DNA of 64,000 nucleotides from Ariolimax columbianus (taxonomy: Eukaryota; Mollusca; Gastropoda; Stylommatophora; Arionidae). Every line of letters starts with the position of its first letter. The stretch's first letter is position 1. The stretch lies in the NCBI GenBank assembly GCA_036924085.1, contig JAVGWX010000013.1, positions 47,639,175-47,703,174 of the forward strand, written 5' to 3'. A model generated the notes under the pieces. That model saw nothing but the letters and a program-made list of their open reading frames with translations. It did not search any database and was not told the DNA's origin. Shown here piece after piece: positions 1 through 10,616 of this stretch. Both the position numbers and the translations under genes were made by a program.

Positions 1-245
1 CTAAGCTAAGCTACTAAACTAGTCTTTATTAACTTGGGAAAAAAATTAATGAAAAAAATATTTAAAGTTGATTAAAGTTAAGTTTAATCAACATTTTTTA
101 ATGGGTATGGTCAGATACCGCACCGAGACGAGAAAACAAACAAAACCTACGTTATGACCAATAATAGGCCTTCATCAGAGACAACAAATAACAACAATGC
201 TGAACTAGCAAATATATTAACAGTTATAATCTATATATTATTAAT
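1..245. other. AT-rich sequence, nothing recognised
   Basis: No coding motif, tandem array or tRNA-like box is visible. Several TTAA-containing words recur near the left edge, but no family can be assigned. Confidence 0.4.
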
Positions 246-493
246 ATGAGTGGTCCTTGGTTCATTCCCCAGTTGAGGCGGTAATGTTTTTTTCAGACCG
301 CAATGGCTCCCGGGTCGACCCAGCCTTTAAAAGTTTAATGGGTACCGGTTCAGTCCGGGAAGTAAAAGGCTAAAACTAAAAGCGGCGAGGGAGAGGAGAT
401 GGCTACCGCCCTCATATAGCCGAGCCTTTGAAATGTGAGATCGCTAACACCTCACACCCCTACGGCAGTAATGCTATGGGATACTTTACTTTA
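246..493 (+). mobile_element. SINE-A copy, 5'-truncated, tRNA-derived
   Basis: The copy starts inside a tRNA-like head with a B-box-like word GGTTCATTCCC near 260. A body follows with GGTCGACCCAGCC and a 3' part with CATATAGCCGAGCC. The same sequence appears complete and on the other strand at 29255-29520, so it is a dispersed repeat. The A-box half of the head is missing here. The end in a TTTACTTTACTT-like run also matches the second copy. Confidence 0.75.
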
Positions 494-989
494 CTTACTT
501 CTTTTGTTGACTTCTAGTTTAAGTATGAAAAAACACTAAACTAGTAACTAAACAGAAAAACAAAGTAAACAAATGAACTTGTTAACAAGAAATAGTGACT
601 ATTATAGTCTCTGCGAATAGTTTCACCTGACTTAAAAGATCGTCTGTCAGATGCGTATGAACATCTACCATAATAGAGTACGCATTATTCCCTTCAGCAG
701 ATCGCCGTTCCATCTAGTAGTTTATGGAAGACGATGTCTACCTTCAGAAATAAAACCCCATCACAGAAACTCCAGACGAGACATTTACAAATAATTATTT
801 CTAATCTCCGTAACGGGAGAGCTTATAACAACATAAAGAAGGTATGGCCTAGTTACCGCACCGGGACGAAAATCGCGCTGTTTCATGAAATCGTCAGAGT
901 AAGGAACGCACGGAACAGTTCACTAATCATAACAAAAGCAACGAGAATCAGTTTAAATCAATCACTCAATACTCTGCAATCGTTAAAGG
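494..989. other. Intergenic, nothing recognised
   Basis: No repeat partner elsewhere in the window and no recognisable coding motif. An open frame beginning at 734 is open mainly because it runs into the microsatellite to the right. Confidence 0.4.
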
Positions 990-1425
<436 letters not shown>

Positions 1426-1639
1426 TAAGCAGAATTTTCCCCAGCCTGACTCCGTAAAACGCCAATCTTAAGTTCACAAAGGTTAAACGAGCGTAGACAG
1501 GTCATGACGCCATTCTCTGAAATTTTACTAATTTTGTCGTTCCACCCCTCGTATAATGGTTGCGCCTTGAATCTGGAATTGACAACAGCTCCTCTGGGAG
1601 TAGGCCTAGCTTCAAATATTCACCATGGAGATTGAGTAA

Positions 1640-2030
1640 TGGCTCAGTGGGATCCGGGTAAGGTGTCCGCCTCGGGTGCCGGACTCGGAGGTCGCGAGTT
1701 CGAGTCACAGCGAAGATCTGGATTTTTTTCACGTGAATCTTTGGGTAAGGAATTCTCTGTTCTCTGGGTAATGAGATCGGACTCCCGTGTCCAGTGTCGA
1801 GCACGTTAAAAATTCCTAGGCAGTTATAAATCGAAGAGAGTAAAACTACCAAAATTATTTATACATCCCCGCGCCCGCCCCCCCCCCCCCCCCCCCGGGT
1901 CTAGTAAGCCGCAGAATTTTTAAAATACACAATTCCGACCGATAGCTGATAGCCTTCAGCTACATGGCAACAGACTTAACATGCCTGTTTGAAAACCAGG
2001 ATTCCAAGTATTCCAAGATATTGAGTAAGA
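1640..2030 (+). mobile_element. SINE-B copy, tRNA-derived, with extended body
   Basis: A tRNA-like head lies near 1648-1718, with an A-box-like GGCTCAGTGGG and a B-box-like GAGTTCGAGTCA. The body includes GTGTCGAGCACGTTAA. A second copy at 28556-28910 matches over the head and body and again further out at the word GGCTACCTGGCAACAG (here CAGCTACATGGCAACAG), so the unit is about 350 bp. A poly-C run at 1871-1896 interrupts this copy. Confidence 0.7.
1871..1896. repeat. Poly-C tract
   Basis: A C homopolymer preceded by a C/G-rich lead-in. Length is likely variable or unreliable in assembly. Confidence 0.9.
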
Positions 2031-2379
2031 CTCGGGCTAGGGCTGTACATGCAAAGGACAGGGACCAGGGCTGGACAGAAAGGGGTTATGGAGATCTTCA
2101 TATAATCTATCCCCTTCCTAGTAATGGCTGGTCATTGTCGGGGCATGTTACTAGTTGTCAGTCGCAAGCAATAATAGCGACATCGTCAGACAAGTGTATT
2201 CAGATGCGACCGCATATGACAGTGCGATGTTCTACGTGCGCGGCAGACTCTACTGCACATAGAGCACACATGGATTGGTTGTGATTCGTCTATTTTATTT
2301 GATACTATAACTTGTGTTTAAACATTTAAACAGTGCCCCGTAAAATAGAATGGTGCATGCTAAAAAGAGAGTGGGCCGC
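2031..2379. other. Unassigned sequence between SINE-B and LINE
   Basis: A 106-codon frame ends at 2284 but shows no recognisable domain and has no second copy in the window. Confidence 0.35.
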
Positions 2380-3130
2380 TCTTCTGAACAACTCTGGTGT
2401 ACAAAGTTTTCACATGGATCTACTGCCCGGGACATGCAGGCGTCTGGGGCAATGAAAGAGCTGATGCAGTGGCTGGACGCGCTGTGGTAAACGACGCGGT
2501 GATGACGAGAAACAGGGTTGAGTTGATAAGGGCAGTCATGGAAAGTCTACATAATGATGAAAAGACAGGACTGAGTTGATAAGGGCAGTCGTGGACAGTC
2601 TACAGAATGATGAAGAGACAGGGTTGAGTTGGTAAGGGCAGTCATGGACAGTCTACAGAATGATGAAGAGACAGGGTTGAGTTGGTAAGGGCAGTCGTGG
2701 ACAGTCTACAGAATGATGAAGAGACAGAGGGTCGCGAAAATGCATATCTGCAGAGGATGATATATTTGGGAGTGACTACAGGAGAAAGGAGATTGTGTGT
2801 TCTGTCTGAAAAGATCCGAAGAACACGAAATCAAGACCTGACTGGGACTCTGAGTATATATACGCTTTGCTGGCTGCTTGGACGGAGAACGGATGACTTA
2901 TGGGAATGTCCTCTGTGTGATGATGTTGGTTCCTAGAATCAAGAATCAAGATCGAAGTTGGGAAGATTTGATCTGTCGTCTGTCCTACTCTCTCGCCCTG
3001 CTACACTCATCCAAGTACAGGATTTGGTTAGACGACGACGTAATACAGGATGCAGAGTTTTTATCAGGGTTAAATCTCGAAGCCTTTCCTGTAGACAGGA
3101 GTCCTACAGGGCAACAGTGGTAAGTCCACT
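2380..3130 (+). mobile_element. I-like LINE 3' fragment (RNase H end), broken
   Basis: The frame at 2397 reads WIYCPGHAGVWGNERAD, the last catalytic-Asp region of a retroelement RNase H. A downstream frame reads LSIYTLCWLLGRRTDDLWECPLC, a cysteine-containing tail. The same order, with RNase H end and CPEC-type tail, occurs in the longer copy at 33240-33743 on the minus strand, so both belong to one LINE family. The final Asp is present here but replaced by Ala in the longer copy. A 53-bp unit has been repeated about four times between the two halves, and because 53 is not a multiple of 3 the frame is destroyed. 5' truncated; no tail or target duplication seen. Confidence 0.8.
2515..2728. repeat. 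53-bp minisatellite (~4 copies) in LINE coding sequence
   Basis: Units start near 2515, 2568, 2621 and 2674, each containing GGGCAGTC and AGTCTACA. The first unit is continuous with the upstream RNase H frame (RVELIRAVMESL), so the array grew from LINE sequence. Confidence 0.9.
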
Positions 3131-3229
3131 GACATGGTCACTCATGGCCCTATCGCAAAAAAAGATGCCATTTCCAGCGTTACATGTGCTTCAGTGACTG
3201 GGACATTGATAAGGCAGATATTTACCTCG

Positions 3230-3552
3230 TTTGCTCTCAAAATCCCGCTACTTAGCCCTTAAAGGGGCTTTGCAAGTATCAAGATGTTGTCAGGAGAACA
3301 GAATGGGTTGTGTCGTAGTTTACAGCTTAACTGTAATATTTTCACTTTTCGGTACGACACTTCCGACTTCAGCATTGAATTTTTGGGTACCGGGCTAGCC
3401 TTCACTCTTCAATTCATTTTCCTTAGCCAGTCTGTTCTGTTGCAGTCTGTTCTGTTGCAGTCTGTTTTCCAGGATCACCACGTGGAGGCGGATGATTGGT
3501 AGATCTGGGTCGCTGACTACTAAAGCTCAAACACTGCTCAGCATCTTGATAC
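3230..3552 (-). mobile_element. Family R (SINE-like) copy
   Basis: Read on the minus strand it begins with a GTATCAAGATGCTGAGC-like head and contains the conserved words AGCAGACTGGCTAAGG (degraded) and TCGGATGTGTCGG (degraded). It ends near the AAAGCCCCTTT hairpin-like 3' region seen in the other copies. A 12-bp duplication of TCTGTTCTGTTGCAG lies at 3429-3460. The (GAA)n tail is absent. Confidence 0.75.
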
Positions 3553-4054
3553 ATAACAAGGCCGTAAGGTCAATATGGGTATGTCTCAAGAAACCTGAAT
3601 CGGTAATGTATTATACCAATGCGAGGTCACGCATCAAGCCATGCTGTTGGTCATCCTTCTGACGATAGTTCAAGAATCTGGGCGTTCACAAACCTCTCAA
3701 TAGAAAGGGTGACCAGCTATCCTGAATACACGATGTTGTCGTTATTGGATTGTGTTCACGACCTGACATTGTTCAAAGGTTACCAGGTCGGAGGTCAAGA
3801 AGCCTCCGGTAATCACCGTCTCAAAGAAGAAGGAATTATATAAGTTACTCACCGGCATCAGGGAGAAACCCATCTAAGCGTACTGGAGACATATCAGTTC
3901 AGGTCACATGATAACCTATATCACAACATGAATACTTCTTGTGTTAAAATTAGAACTGTAGTGAACCCAATGCACGAGTCTTGGCAAAGTATACCAATGT
4001 GAGATATTACTGTCTAGAATTAACAATTATATGTTATCATTCACACCAACATTC
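3553..4054. other. Unassigned sequence
   Basis: A 74-codon frame at 3619-3843 has no recognised domain. No second copy in the window. Confidence 0.35.
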
Positions 4055-4815
4055 ATTTATTAGGTTAGATAGAAAAGGAACGGGGCCTAGGGGTAAGGTG
4101 AGTGAAAAGGGAAAATGCTATGATAGGTATGATAACAAGAAATATTAAACATAGGAGCATGGAAGTGATAGTCAAACTGTATAAAGCATTAGTTAGAAGT
4201 ATTTAGAGTATTGTATTTAGGTGTGGAGTACGTATCGAAGAGATGATATAAACCTGCTTGAAAGAATACAAAGAGGAGCGACAAAGCTGATAGTGGGATT
4301 CCAGAATTATAGTTATGAAGAAAGAAAAACCGGCCTACAGTGTCTAGAAAATAGAAGAATTTGAGGAGATTAAATACTGGTATATAGTCAAGGGCAACGG
4401 TAAATTAATAAGTTGTTTCAAAGTACAGCCGGCTACAAGAACAAGAGAGCACATACAGCCGGCTACAAGAACAAGAGAGCACATACAGCCGGCTACAAGA
4501 ACAAGAGAGCACAGCTACAGCCGGCTACAAGAACAAGAGAGCACAGCTACAGCCGGCTACAAGAGCAAGAGAGCACAGCTACAGCCGGCTACAAGAACAA
4601 GAGAGCACATACAGCCGGCTACAAGAACAAGAGAGCACATACAGCCGGCTACAAGAACAAGAGAGCACAGCCATAAATTAATTTAGGAAAGGTTCATATT
4701 AGATACCAGGAAACATTTTTTTTAAAATCAGAGAGTGGTAAATGCTTAGAATGCATTGCTACTGGAAATAGTGGAGGCAGGGTCAGTTAATGCATTTAAG
4801 AATAGATTAGTATTC
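4055..4815 (+). mobile_element. CR1-like LINE, C-terminal RT region, broken
   Basis: Broken frames match the other CR1 copies here (13452-14278 and 57002-57790): GAVVKLYKALVRS-like, then RIEEMI, ERIQRGATKLIVGFQNYSYEERK, then the post-RT segment. At the point where the 13.9-kb copy reads KIQLTTRTRGHSF, this copy has that segment expanded into the 30/33-bp array at 4430-4675. Both ends are truncated and there are many stops. Confidence 0.8.
4430..4675. repeat. 30/33-bp minisatellite (~8 copies) in CR1 coding sequence
   Basis: The unit contains ACAGCCGGCTACAAGAAC and AAGAGAGCAC. Some units carry an extra AGC triplet, giving 33 instead of 30 bp. Both lengths keep the frame. Confidence 0.95.
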
Positions 4816-5094
4816 TCGTCTATATCACACGCAAACATCTACCCTACACCTGTTAGCCCATTTTGTTAATTGCCTCAAACTGTCACTGTGGTAGTGAGCC
4901 TATTCTCGCCGATGTAATACCCAGACAACCCGCTACTCTACAAGAGGTAGATAACAGATATAGTCAGATCTCACGACGAGCTTTCCGTGTGGCAGTCTGC
5001 CTATTCTCGTCCTTGTTACACACAAAGACCTTTACAAACCTGTGCGCAAATCGAAGTAGTCATAATAGAGGGTTCTCTCACATGTTCTAGCATT
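4816..5094. other. Unassigned sequence
   Basis: No recognised motif. The short word CTATTCTCG occurs twice (near 4898 and 5001) without a wider repeat. Confidence 0.35.
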
Positions 5095-5470
5095 ATATTG
5101 TTGTTGTTGTTGTTGTTGTTGATGATGAATGCCCACAATGAGTAAGATTACTCTTTTGTGCGCCCTGAAAAGGACGTTAAGTGGCGGGTTGTCGTAGTTT
5201 TCCTCACATCCCGTGTGTGCTGATGAAAGTGGACATGGGTCCTCCAGGCGTTTGTGCTATTTTTGGCTTCAAATGCGTGTCGCTGACCACTACAGGGATC
5301 ATGTCGATCCCCCGCCTCATTAGTCAGGTTGCCATTAAAATAGCCCGTTTTCAGAGAGAACTGCAAGGAAGTCGAGGTCGGGTCTTGGCCAGTATGTTTT
5401 GTCTGACTCTGACTAACATGTCCGATAAGTATGTTTTGCTTGACCAATCGTTAGCCTCTTCTCTCCCCTC
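5095..5470 (-). mobile_element. Family V copy with (CAA)n tail, subfamily 1
   Basis: Minus-strand reading: about one and a half 37-bp units with TAACATGT and GATCAGTATG-like words near 5390-5440, then the unique body (GGCTGTTTTAATGGCAGCC type, GATCGACGTGAT type, ACGCAGATGAAGCCAAGC type), then TACTCATTGTGGGCATT and the tail, seen on the plus strand as (TTG)n at 5098-5120. Thirteen copies of this family occur in the window. Confidence 0.85.
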
Positions 5471-5925
5471 TAGGATATATGTAAACTATAATACTATTAT
5501 CATCATCTACTAGAGAATGCTGTGCTAATTACTCGTCTATTCCATGCCCTCTCTTCGTAGGCCTTTGTAAAGTTCAGAGTTTAGTTCAGTTTACGTGTAC
5601 TCTGCGATAACAAATGCTTGGGATTAGAGATGATTCTTCCCCAGATGGCACGTGTCGAGGGCGAAATCGAGATAGATGAATTTGGTAAAATGGAAAATTA
5701 AAACCTTTTTTCTTCGGTATACAGATTAAAATGTGTACGTCCATGCGGTGCTGATGCAGGATTATAGCTCACTTTTTCTAGGGCTGATATATTGGTTTGA
5801 TAAAACAGAGAGACAATGGAATTATTTGAAATATTTTGAGAGGGGATAACTCAATTTGTTACTAATTTAGTAATGTATTAGGTTGTGTCCCTTGCTATGT
5901 TCACGTGGCTGTTGATAACGCCATT
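5471..5925. other. Unassigned sequence
   Basis: No repeat partner or coding motif noticed. Confidence 0.35.
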
Positions 5926-5929
5926 CCAT

Positions 5930-6160
5930 GACCTTAAAAAGGCATTAAGTGGCGGGTTGCAGTAGCTTCATTCCCATCCCGAGCATGAAGATAAAGGTGG
6001 ACTGGGATCCTCCATGCTGTTGTGCCATGCTTGACTTCATCTGCGTGTCGCTCATTACTAAGGCTATCTTGTCGATACAGCATCTGGTTAGCCAGACTGC
6101 CATGACTGTATCCAGGAAGACCTTGGTGAAAGTGAGGCCAATATACTTGACCTGACCCTA
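5930..6160 (-). mobile_element. Family V copy, truncated
   Basis: The unique body is present from the GGCATTAAGTGGCGGG region through the CCAGACTGCCATG region, but neither the (CAA)n tail nor a clear VNTR unit is left. Confidence 0.75.
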
Positions 6161-6179
6161 ACTAATAATAAATGATACA

Positions 6180-6345
6180 GGTAAGGGGGTTAGAAAGTCC
6201 AGGTAGCAGTTAAAGAGGCAAAATACAATTTTAGTAATGATTAAAAATTATTAAACATAGGAGCAAGGAAGTGAATGTCCAGTTAATTAATGCATTAGTT
6301 AGACCTAGATTGTAGTACTGTGTACAGCCGTGGACATTTCCTTAA
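6180..6345 (+). mobile_element. CR1-like LINE fragment
   Basis: Matches the 13.7-kb CR1 copy over GAGGCAAAATACAAT, AACATAGGAGCAAGGAAGTG and GCATTAGTTAGACCTAGATT, which code for the [15 protein letters not shown] segment. Confidence 0.8.
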
Positions 6346-6483
6346 TTTTAATGGCCTTTTTTGGTTGTGACTTTCGCCTTTTTCCTTAAGCGGTGTCTTG
6401 TGTGTTGCGCCTAAAGGCCTGGAGCATAATCGCCAAACAGTCACTTACAAGTTACAGGTAGCTCGCAACAGTATTGTCGGTCA

Positions 6484-7010
6484 TCATCATGTAGCATGAC
6501 CATTATAGAACGTCGCTCCCATCACAGTTTGTCTGAAAGAAACTCGGTCTCTTGCAAAAACTCCAGCTTCCGCCACAGGCATACCCAGGCATTTCTGGAT
6601 ATCTTGGTGCCATCGTCTTCTTGGTCTACCCCTGCCTCTTTTACCTGGTACCATACCTTCCATCACCGTTCTCTCGAGACCGTTGTGTCTCTTGATGTGA
6701 CAAAAGTATTTGTAATTTCTAGCCAAAATGGAATTGATAAACCAGTTCTCCTCTATGCTCAACTCTTGCCGAATGTCTATATTTGTCATTTTCTCTGTCC
6801 AGGGTATTCTGAGGATCTTTCTGTAACATTTTGACTCGAAGGATTCGATTCTTTGTCTGATAGTTTTGGTGATCGTCCATAATTCGCAGACATAAGCTGC
6901 CACATGAAAAACACAGGCTCTCAAGACTAACTTTCATCATTTTGTTGGTACTCTGCCATAATTTCTTTAGGCTGTATTTTCGGTAGCTGATGAGAACTAT
7001 TTTCTTCATA
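6484..7010 (-). mobile_element. RTE-like LINE 3' end with (ATG)n tail
   Basis: The minus frame reads ACVFHVAAYVCELWTITKTI, RIESFESKCYRKILRIPW, then KRGRGRPRRRWHQDIQKC and the terminal NGHAT. This is the typical C-terminal region of RTE-type and related reverse transcriptases, downstream of the catalytic domain. The copies at 31490-32015 and 60695-61210 share the same coding end and terminate at the same place in a short ATGATG tail. There is one frameshift near 6830. Confidence 0.85.
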
Positions 7011-7094
7011 AAAATGTGCCTAATATTATTGAACTTCGAGTTCGATTAGGCAAAATTGCATGCACTAAATCGAATTGACAGTTCATTATGACAT

Positions 7095-7530
7095 TAATGT
7101 TCTGTTGTTGTTGTTGTTTAATGCCCAAAATGAATAAATTTACTCTTTTGTACGCCCTGAACAGGCTGTTAACTGGCGGGTTGTGGTAGATTTATTCACA
7201 CCCCGAGCGTGTTCAAGAAGGTGGACTGCGATCGTCCAGACAGTTGTGATATGCTTGTCTTCATCTGCGGGACGTTCACTTCTAAAGAAATCACATTTAT
7301 CTAATCTAGTCAGCCAGAATGCCGTTTCCAGGAAAACGTACATGGAAGTGAGATAGTGGAGTTGGTCAGCATATTGTGCCTGAACCCCGACTAACATGTC
7401 TGATCAGTATATTGTGCCTGGCCCTGACTAACATGTCTGATCAGTATATTATGCCTGACCCTGACTAACATGTCTGATCAGTATTTTATGCCTGACCCTG
7501 ACTAACATGTCTGATCAGTATATTTTTCCT
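7095..7530 (-). mobile_element. Family V copy with ~4 VNTR units
   Basis: The (TTG)n tail is at about 7101-7120, the unique body follows to about 7370, and then four near-identical 37-bp units with ACCCTGACTAACATGTCTG at 7382-7530. The array adjoins the diverged units at 7545-7766 and an oppositely oriented V fragment, giving a head-to-head pair. Confidence 0.85.
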
Positions 7531-7544
7531 GACCAGACGTTAGT

Positions 7545-7766
7545 CTTCCTTCTCAAACATACTGAATTCTCTATCCAACGTGTCAGATTCAGGTGAAACA
7601 TACTGAACATCCTATCGCACGTGTCAGATTCAGGTGAAACATACTGAACATCCTATCGCACGTGTCAGATTCAGGTGAAACATACTAAACATCCTATCGC
7701 ACGTGTCAGATTCAGGTGAAACATACTGAACATCCTATCGCATGTGTCACATTCAGGTGAAACATA
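7545..7766. repeat. 41-bp array (~5 copies), diverged V-type VNTR
   Basis: The unit contains CGTGTCAGATTCAGGTGAAA and CATACTGAACATCC. TCAGGTGAAACATACTGA matches V-family units read in the plus orientation, as in the complement of 24.9-25.1 kb. Confidence 0.9.
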
Positions 7767-7900
7767 CTGGCCAAGACTCCACCTCACTTCTATGTCATGC
7801 CCCTGGAATCATGCTGTATTACAGCAGCGTGGCCAACGAGGTAGTGAAATCAACATTGTGACCTTGCTTCTTCGAAAGTTTCAACCTGGTAGATGGGTTG
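7767..7900 (+). mobile_element. Family V fragment, opposite orientation to 7095-7530
   Basis: ATTACAGCAGCGTGGCCAAC and GAGGTAGTGAAATC match the V body words ATGGCAGCCTGGCTAAC and GAGGTGAGGGATC on the plus strand. Confidence 0.6.
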
Positions 7901-8769
7901 GTAGCCATGTAATCAGCAGCTTCGCCACGCTACTTTCCTACGCAGCACCGCTCCGCTCATCATCAACTAAAAAATCTAACAAATACTCGTTATAATTTTT
8001 TTTAACATCTGGCGTCTACATAATTAACTGGCAGGAGGTTTGCCACAGTTTCATGATAACAAAATAAAACAAATTATGTTATGTTAATATTCCCATCCCA
8101 GGTCAGGACTGCACGTTCTCAATGATAGGCAGGAACAGCACTTGGTGAACGCACTTAAAGAACTCCATTTGTAAGCGGTAACAAGCACTCTGCTACTTAT
8201 TGATCGCTTCGCTCTGACAAGGACGGGATCAAAAGGATATTGGCCCTCGCGCTGATAATCTTTTTGTGCGTTCCGTCAAGCAAACTGATCACTTGTTTAT
8301 ACCAAATATTTGTCCTGCGATCCTAAATGGTCCTTGTCGATTTCTGTTCGCTGTGCAGATCGATCGAGGAGAATACTCCAATTGAACCAATTCTAAGACT
8401 TCAAAGAGCGACCGGGGGTGCTTCAAAATTGTCTTAAGCGCGGATATGACCAGAAAATCTCAGAAACGAAATAGAAATGGAAGAGAAAAACAAAAATAAC
8501 ACAGGCATGGTTCATTCTTGCGCTCAGTCGCAGAACACGTATCTGATGTATTTACAAGAAGGAAAACAAGACACTTTTTAACGAAGCTGCATTGGATTGT
8601 TATTCTTTATACAGTTGCCGAATATTAAAGGAGTTGTCATAATACGGTCACATTGCTCTGAAGAAATTTTAAGGGTTACGTTAAAATATTCACTGAATAT
8701 TCCTGGATGGCAGAGGAACTAAACGCAAGATGGACACAAAGTAAAGAGCGCATCTGGAAGGTACCCTTG
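7901..8769. other. Unassigned sequence
   Basis: No tandem array, tRNA-like box or LINE motif noticed. Confidence 0.35.
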
Positions 8770-9030
8770 TCTCCTACAATCGGAATACTGGTGGAATCGT
8801 TTTTATGACGGGAGTAAATAGAAATTCAGAATCCTGCCTGAATTCCATGGCAACAACTGCCGTCGGGGATGAAGATAACCCTTCGTGGACTAAGCCGCAG
8901 CCTATATGAGGTGGGGTGACCAATTTCCTTCCTTGATGTTTATACCTTCCCAACTCATACGCCAGGTACCCATTTACAACTGAGTCGACTGGAGGAGCGG
9001 TCGTACCAGGCACGAACCATGGCGTGTTAA
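8770..9030 (-). repeat. Possible SINE-A-related repeat
   Basis: The plus-strand words GGTACCCATTTACAACTGAG and GTCGACTGGAGGAGCGGTCG resemble the SINE-A body (GTACCCATTTAAGGCTGGGT, CGACCCGGGAGC). A loosely similar CCAGGTACCCACTAACATCT occurs at 58390. The rest of this stretch does not match SINE-A, so this is a weak call. Confidence 0.4.
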
Positions 9031-9108
9031 TTACTGGCTTGTCCGTTTTTTAGAACCCTGGCACGCTGTAATCCCAGTCTATCAAATCTGTGGACTAGTG
9101 AACTAGTC

Positions 9109-10288
9109 CAGTAATTCCGAACCGCCGATGCTCAGAGAGCTGTCTGTCTTCAGAAATTTCTTGCCGCTCCGCGAAAAAGGAAATTCCTATTGAACCCCTT
9201 ATTTATTGCTGCTCTATTTCTGCTTATTTAAAATGGCCATATAATTTTAATTTTGTATTATCAGCTTTAACATCTAAAACACAAAATTTATAGATAAATA
9301 ACGGGATTTTTTTCTGTCTGAGTGGTTCGCGAAAAGTTTTTCATATTTTCATTGGTCTGTTAACAATTTTTCATATATTCACCAAACCGCTAACGATTTT
9401 TCCTATTTTCACCAATCCACTAACAATTGTTTCTATTTTCACAGGTCCAGTAGCAATTATGTCTATTTTCACCACTCCACTAAAAATTTTTGAAATTTTC
9501 ATCGGTCTGCCAAAATCTTTTAAAATATTCCTCCAGTCCGTTAACAATTTTACATGCTTTCACTGGTCCACTAAAAATGTTTCCTGTTTTCACTGGTCCA
9601 CTAACAATTTTTCCTCTCTTCACCAGCCCCGCTAACAATTGTTCATATTTTCACCAGTCCGCTAACAATTGTTCCTATTTTCACCAGTCCGCTAACAATT
9701 GTTCCTATTTTCACCAGCCCGCTAACAATTGTTCCTATTTTCACCAGTCTGCTAACAATTGTTCATATTTTCACCAGTCCGCTAACAATTGTTCCTATTT
9801 TCACCAGTCCGCTAACAATTGTTCCTATTTTCACCAGTCCGCTAACAATTGTTCCTATTTTCACCAGTCCGCTAACAATTGTTCCTATTTTCACCAGCCC
9901 GCTAACAATTGTTCCTATTTTCACCAGTCCGCTAACAATTGTTCCTATTTTCACCAGTCCGCTAACAATTGTTCCTATTTTCACCAGTCCGCTAACAATT
10001 GTTCCTATTTTCACCAGTCCGCTAACAATTGTTCCTATTTTCACCAGCCCGCTAACAATTGTTCCTATTTTCACCAGTCTGCTAACAATTGTTCATATTT
10101 TCACCAGTCCGCTAACAATTGTTCCTATTTTCACCAGTCCGCTAACAATTGTTCCTATTTTCACCAGTCCGCTAACAATTGTTCCTATTTTCACCAGTCC
10201 GCTAACAATTGTTCATATTTTCACCGACCCGCTAACAATTGTTCATATTTTCACCGGCCCGCGAGTGTAAAAAGGTTGGGGAACACTC
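9109..10288. mobile_element. Probable non-autonomous hAT-like element enclosing a 30-bp array
   Basis: The right end, read inward, is GAGTGTTCCCCAACCTTTTT, close to the CAGNGGTTCCCAACC ends common in hAT elements. The left end is CAGTAATTCCGAACC, with 10 of 15 positions matching. Flanks are AACTAGTC (9101-9108) and TCCTAGTC (10289-10296), matching at 6 of 8 positions as expected for a decayed 8-bp hAT duplication. No transposase. Most of the interior is the tandem array. Confidence 0.55.
9340..10265. repeat. 30-bp minisatellite (~30 copies)
   Basis: Units read GCTAACAATTGTTC then TATTTTCACCAGTCC. The left edge, from about 9340, is diverged and the right two thirds nearly uniform. Open on both strands because no monomer frame has a stop: a 10-residue NNCSYFHQSA repeat on plus and a KIGTIVSGLV repeat on minus. 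Not called as a protein. Confidence 0.97.
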
Positions 10289-10404
10289 TCCTAGTCTACA
10301 CGCTTTAATTGCACATTTCCTACAAACAGATATCACCAATCATCCCCATCGGCATTATCACTAAACTGTAACGCCCACCATCTCATGATTCTGTTTCATG
10401 AGCT

Positions 10405-10535
10405 ATCCATTCCACTTCACATGTCACATCACCGGCTCTCCATTCCACTTTACATGTCACATCACCGGCTCTTAATTCCACTTCACATGTCACATCACTG
10501 GCTCTCCATTCCACTTCACATGCTACATCTTCAAA
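10405..10535. repeat. 33-bp array, 4 copies
   Basis: The unit contains CCATTCCACTTCACATGTCA and CATCACCGGCT. Confidence 0.93.
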
Positions 10536-10616
10536 ATGGTATGACATTGGAGAAATAGAATGAACATATGCAGACACAAAATTACATTTTCTGTACGGAT
10601 TGCTTCTCGTTCTATT

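Noticed and set aside
9340..10265. CRISPR array
   Set aside because: Direct tandem units without spacers, in eukaryotic DNA; the same holds for the other arrays.
9490..10308. 272-codon open frame of 10-residue repeats
   Set aside because: It is the 30-bp minisatellite translated. The opposite strand is open too, and there is no promoter, splice or homology support.
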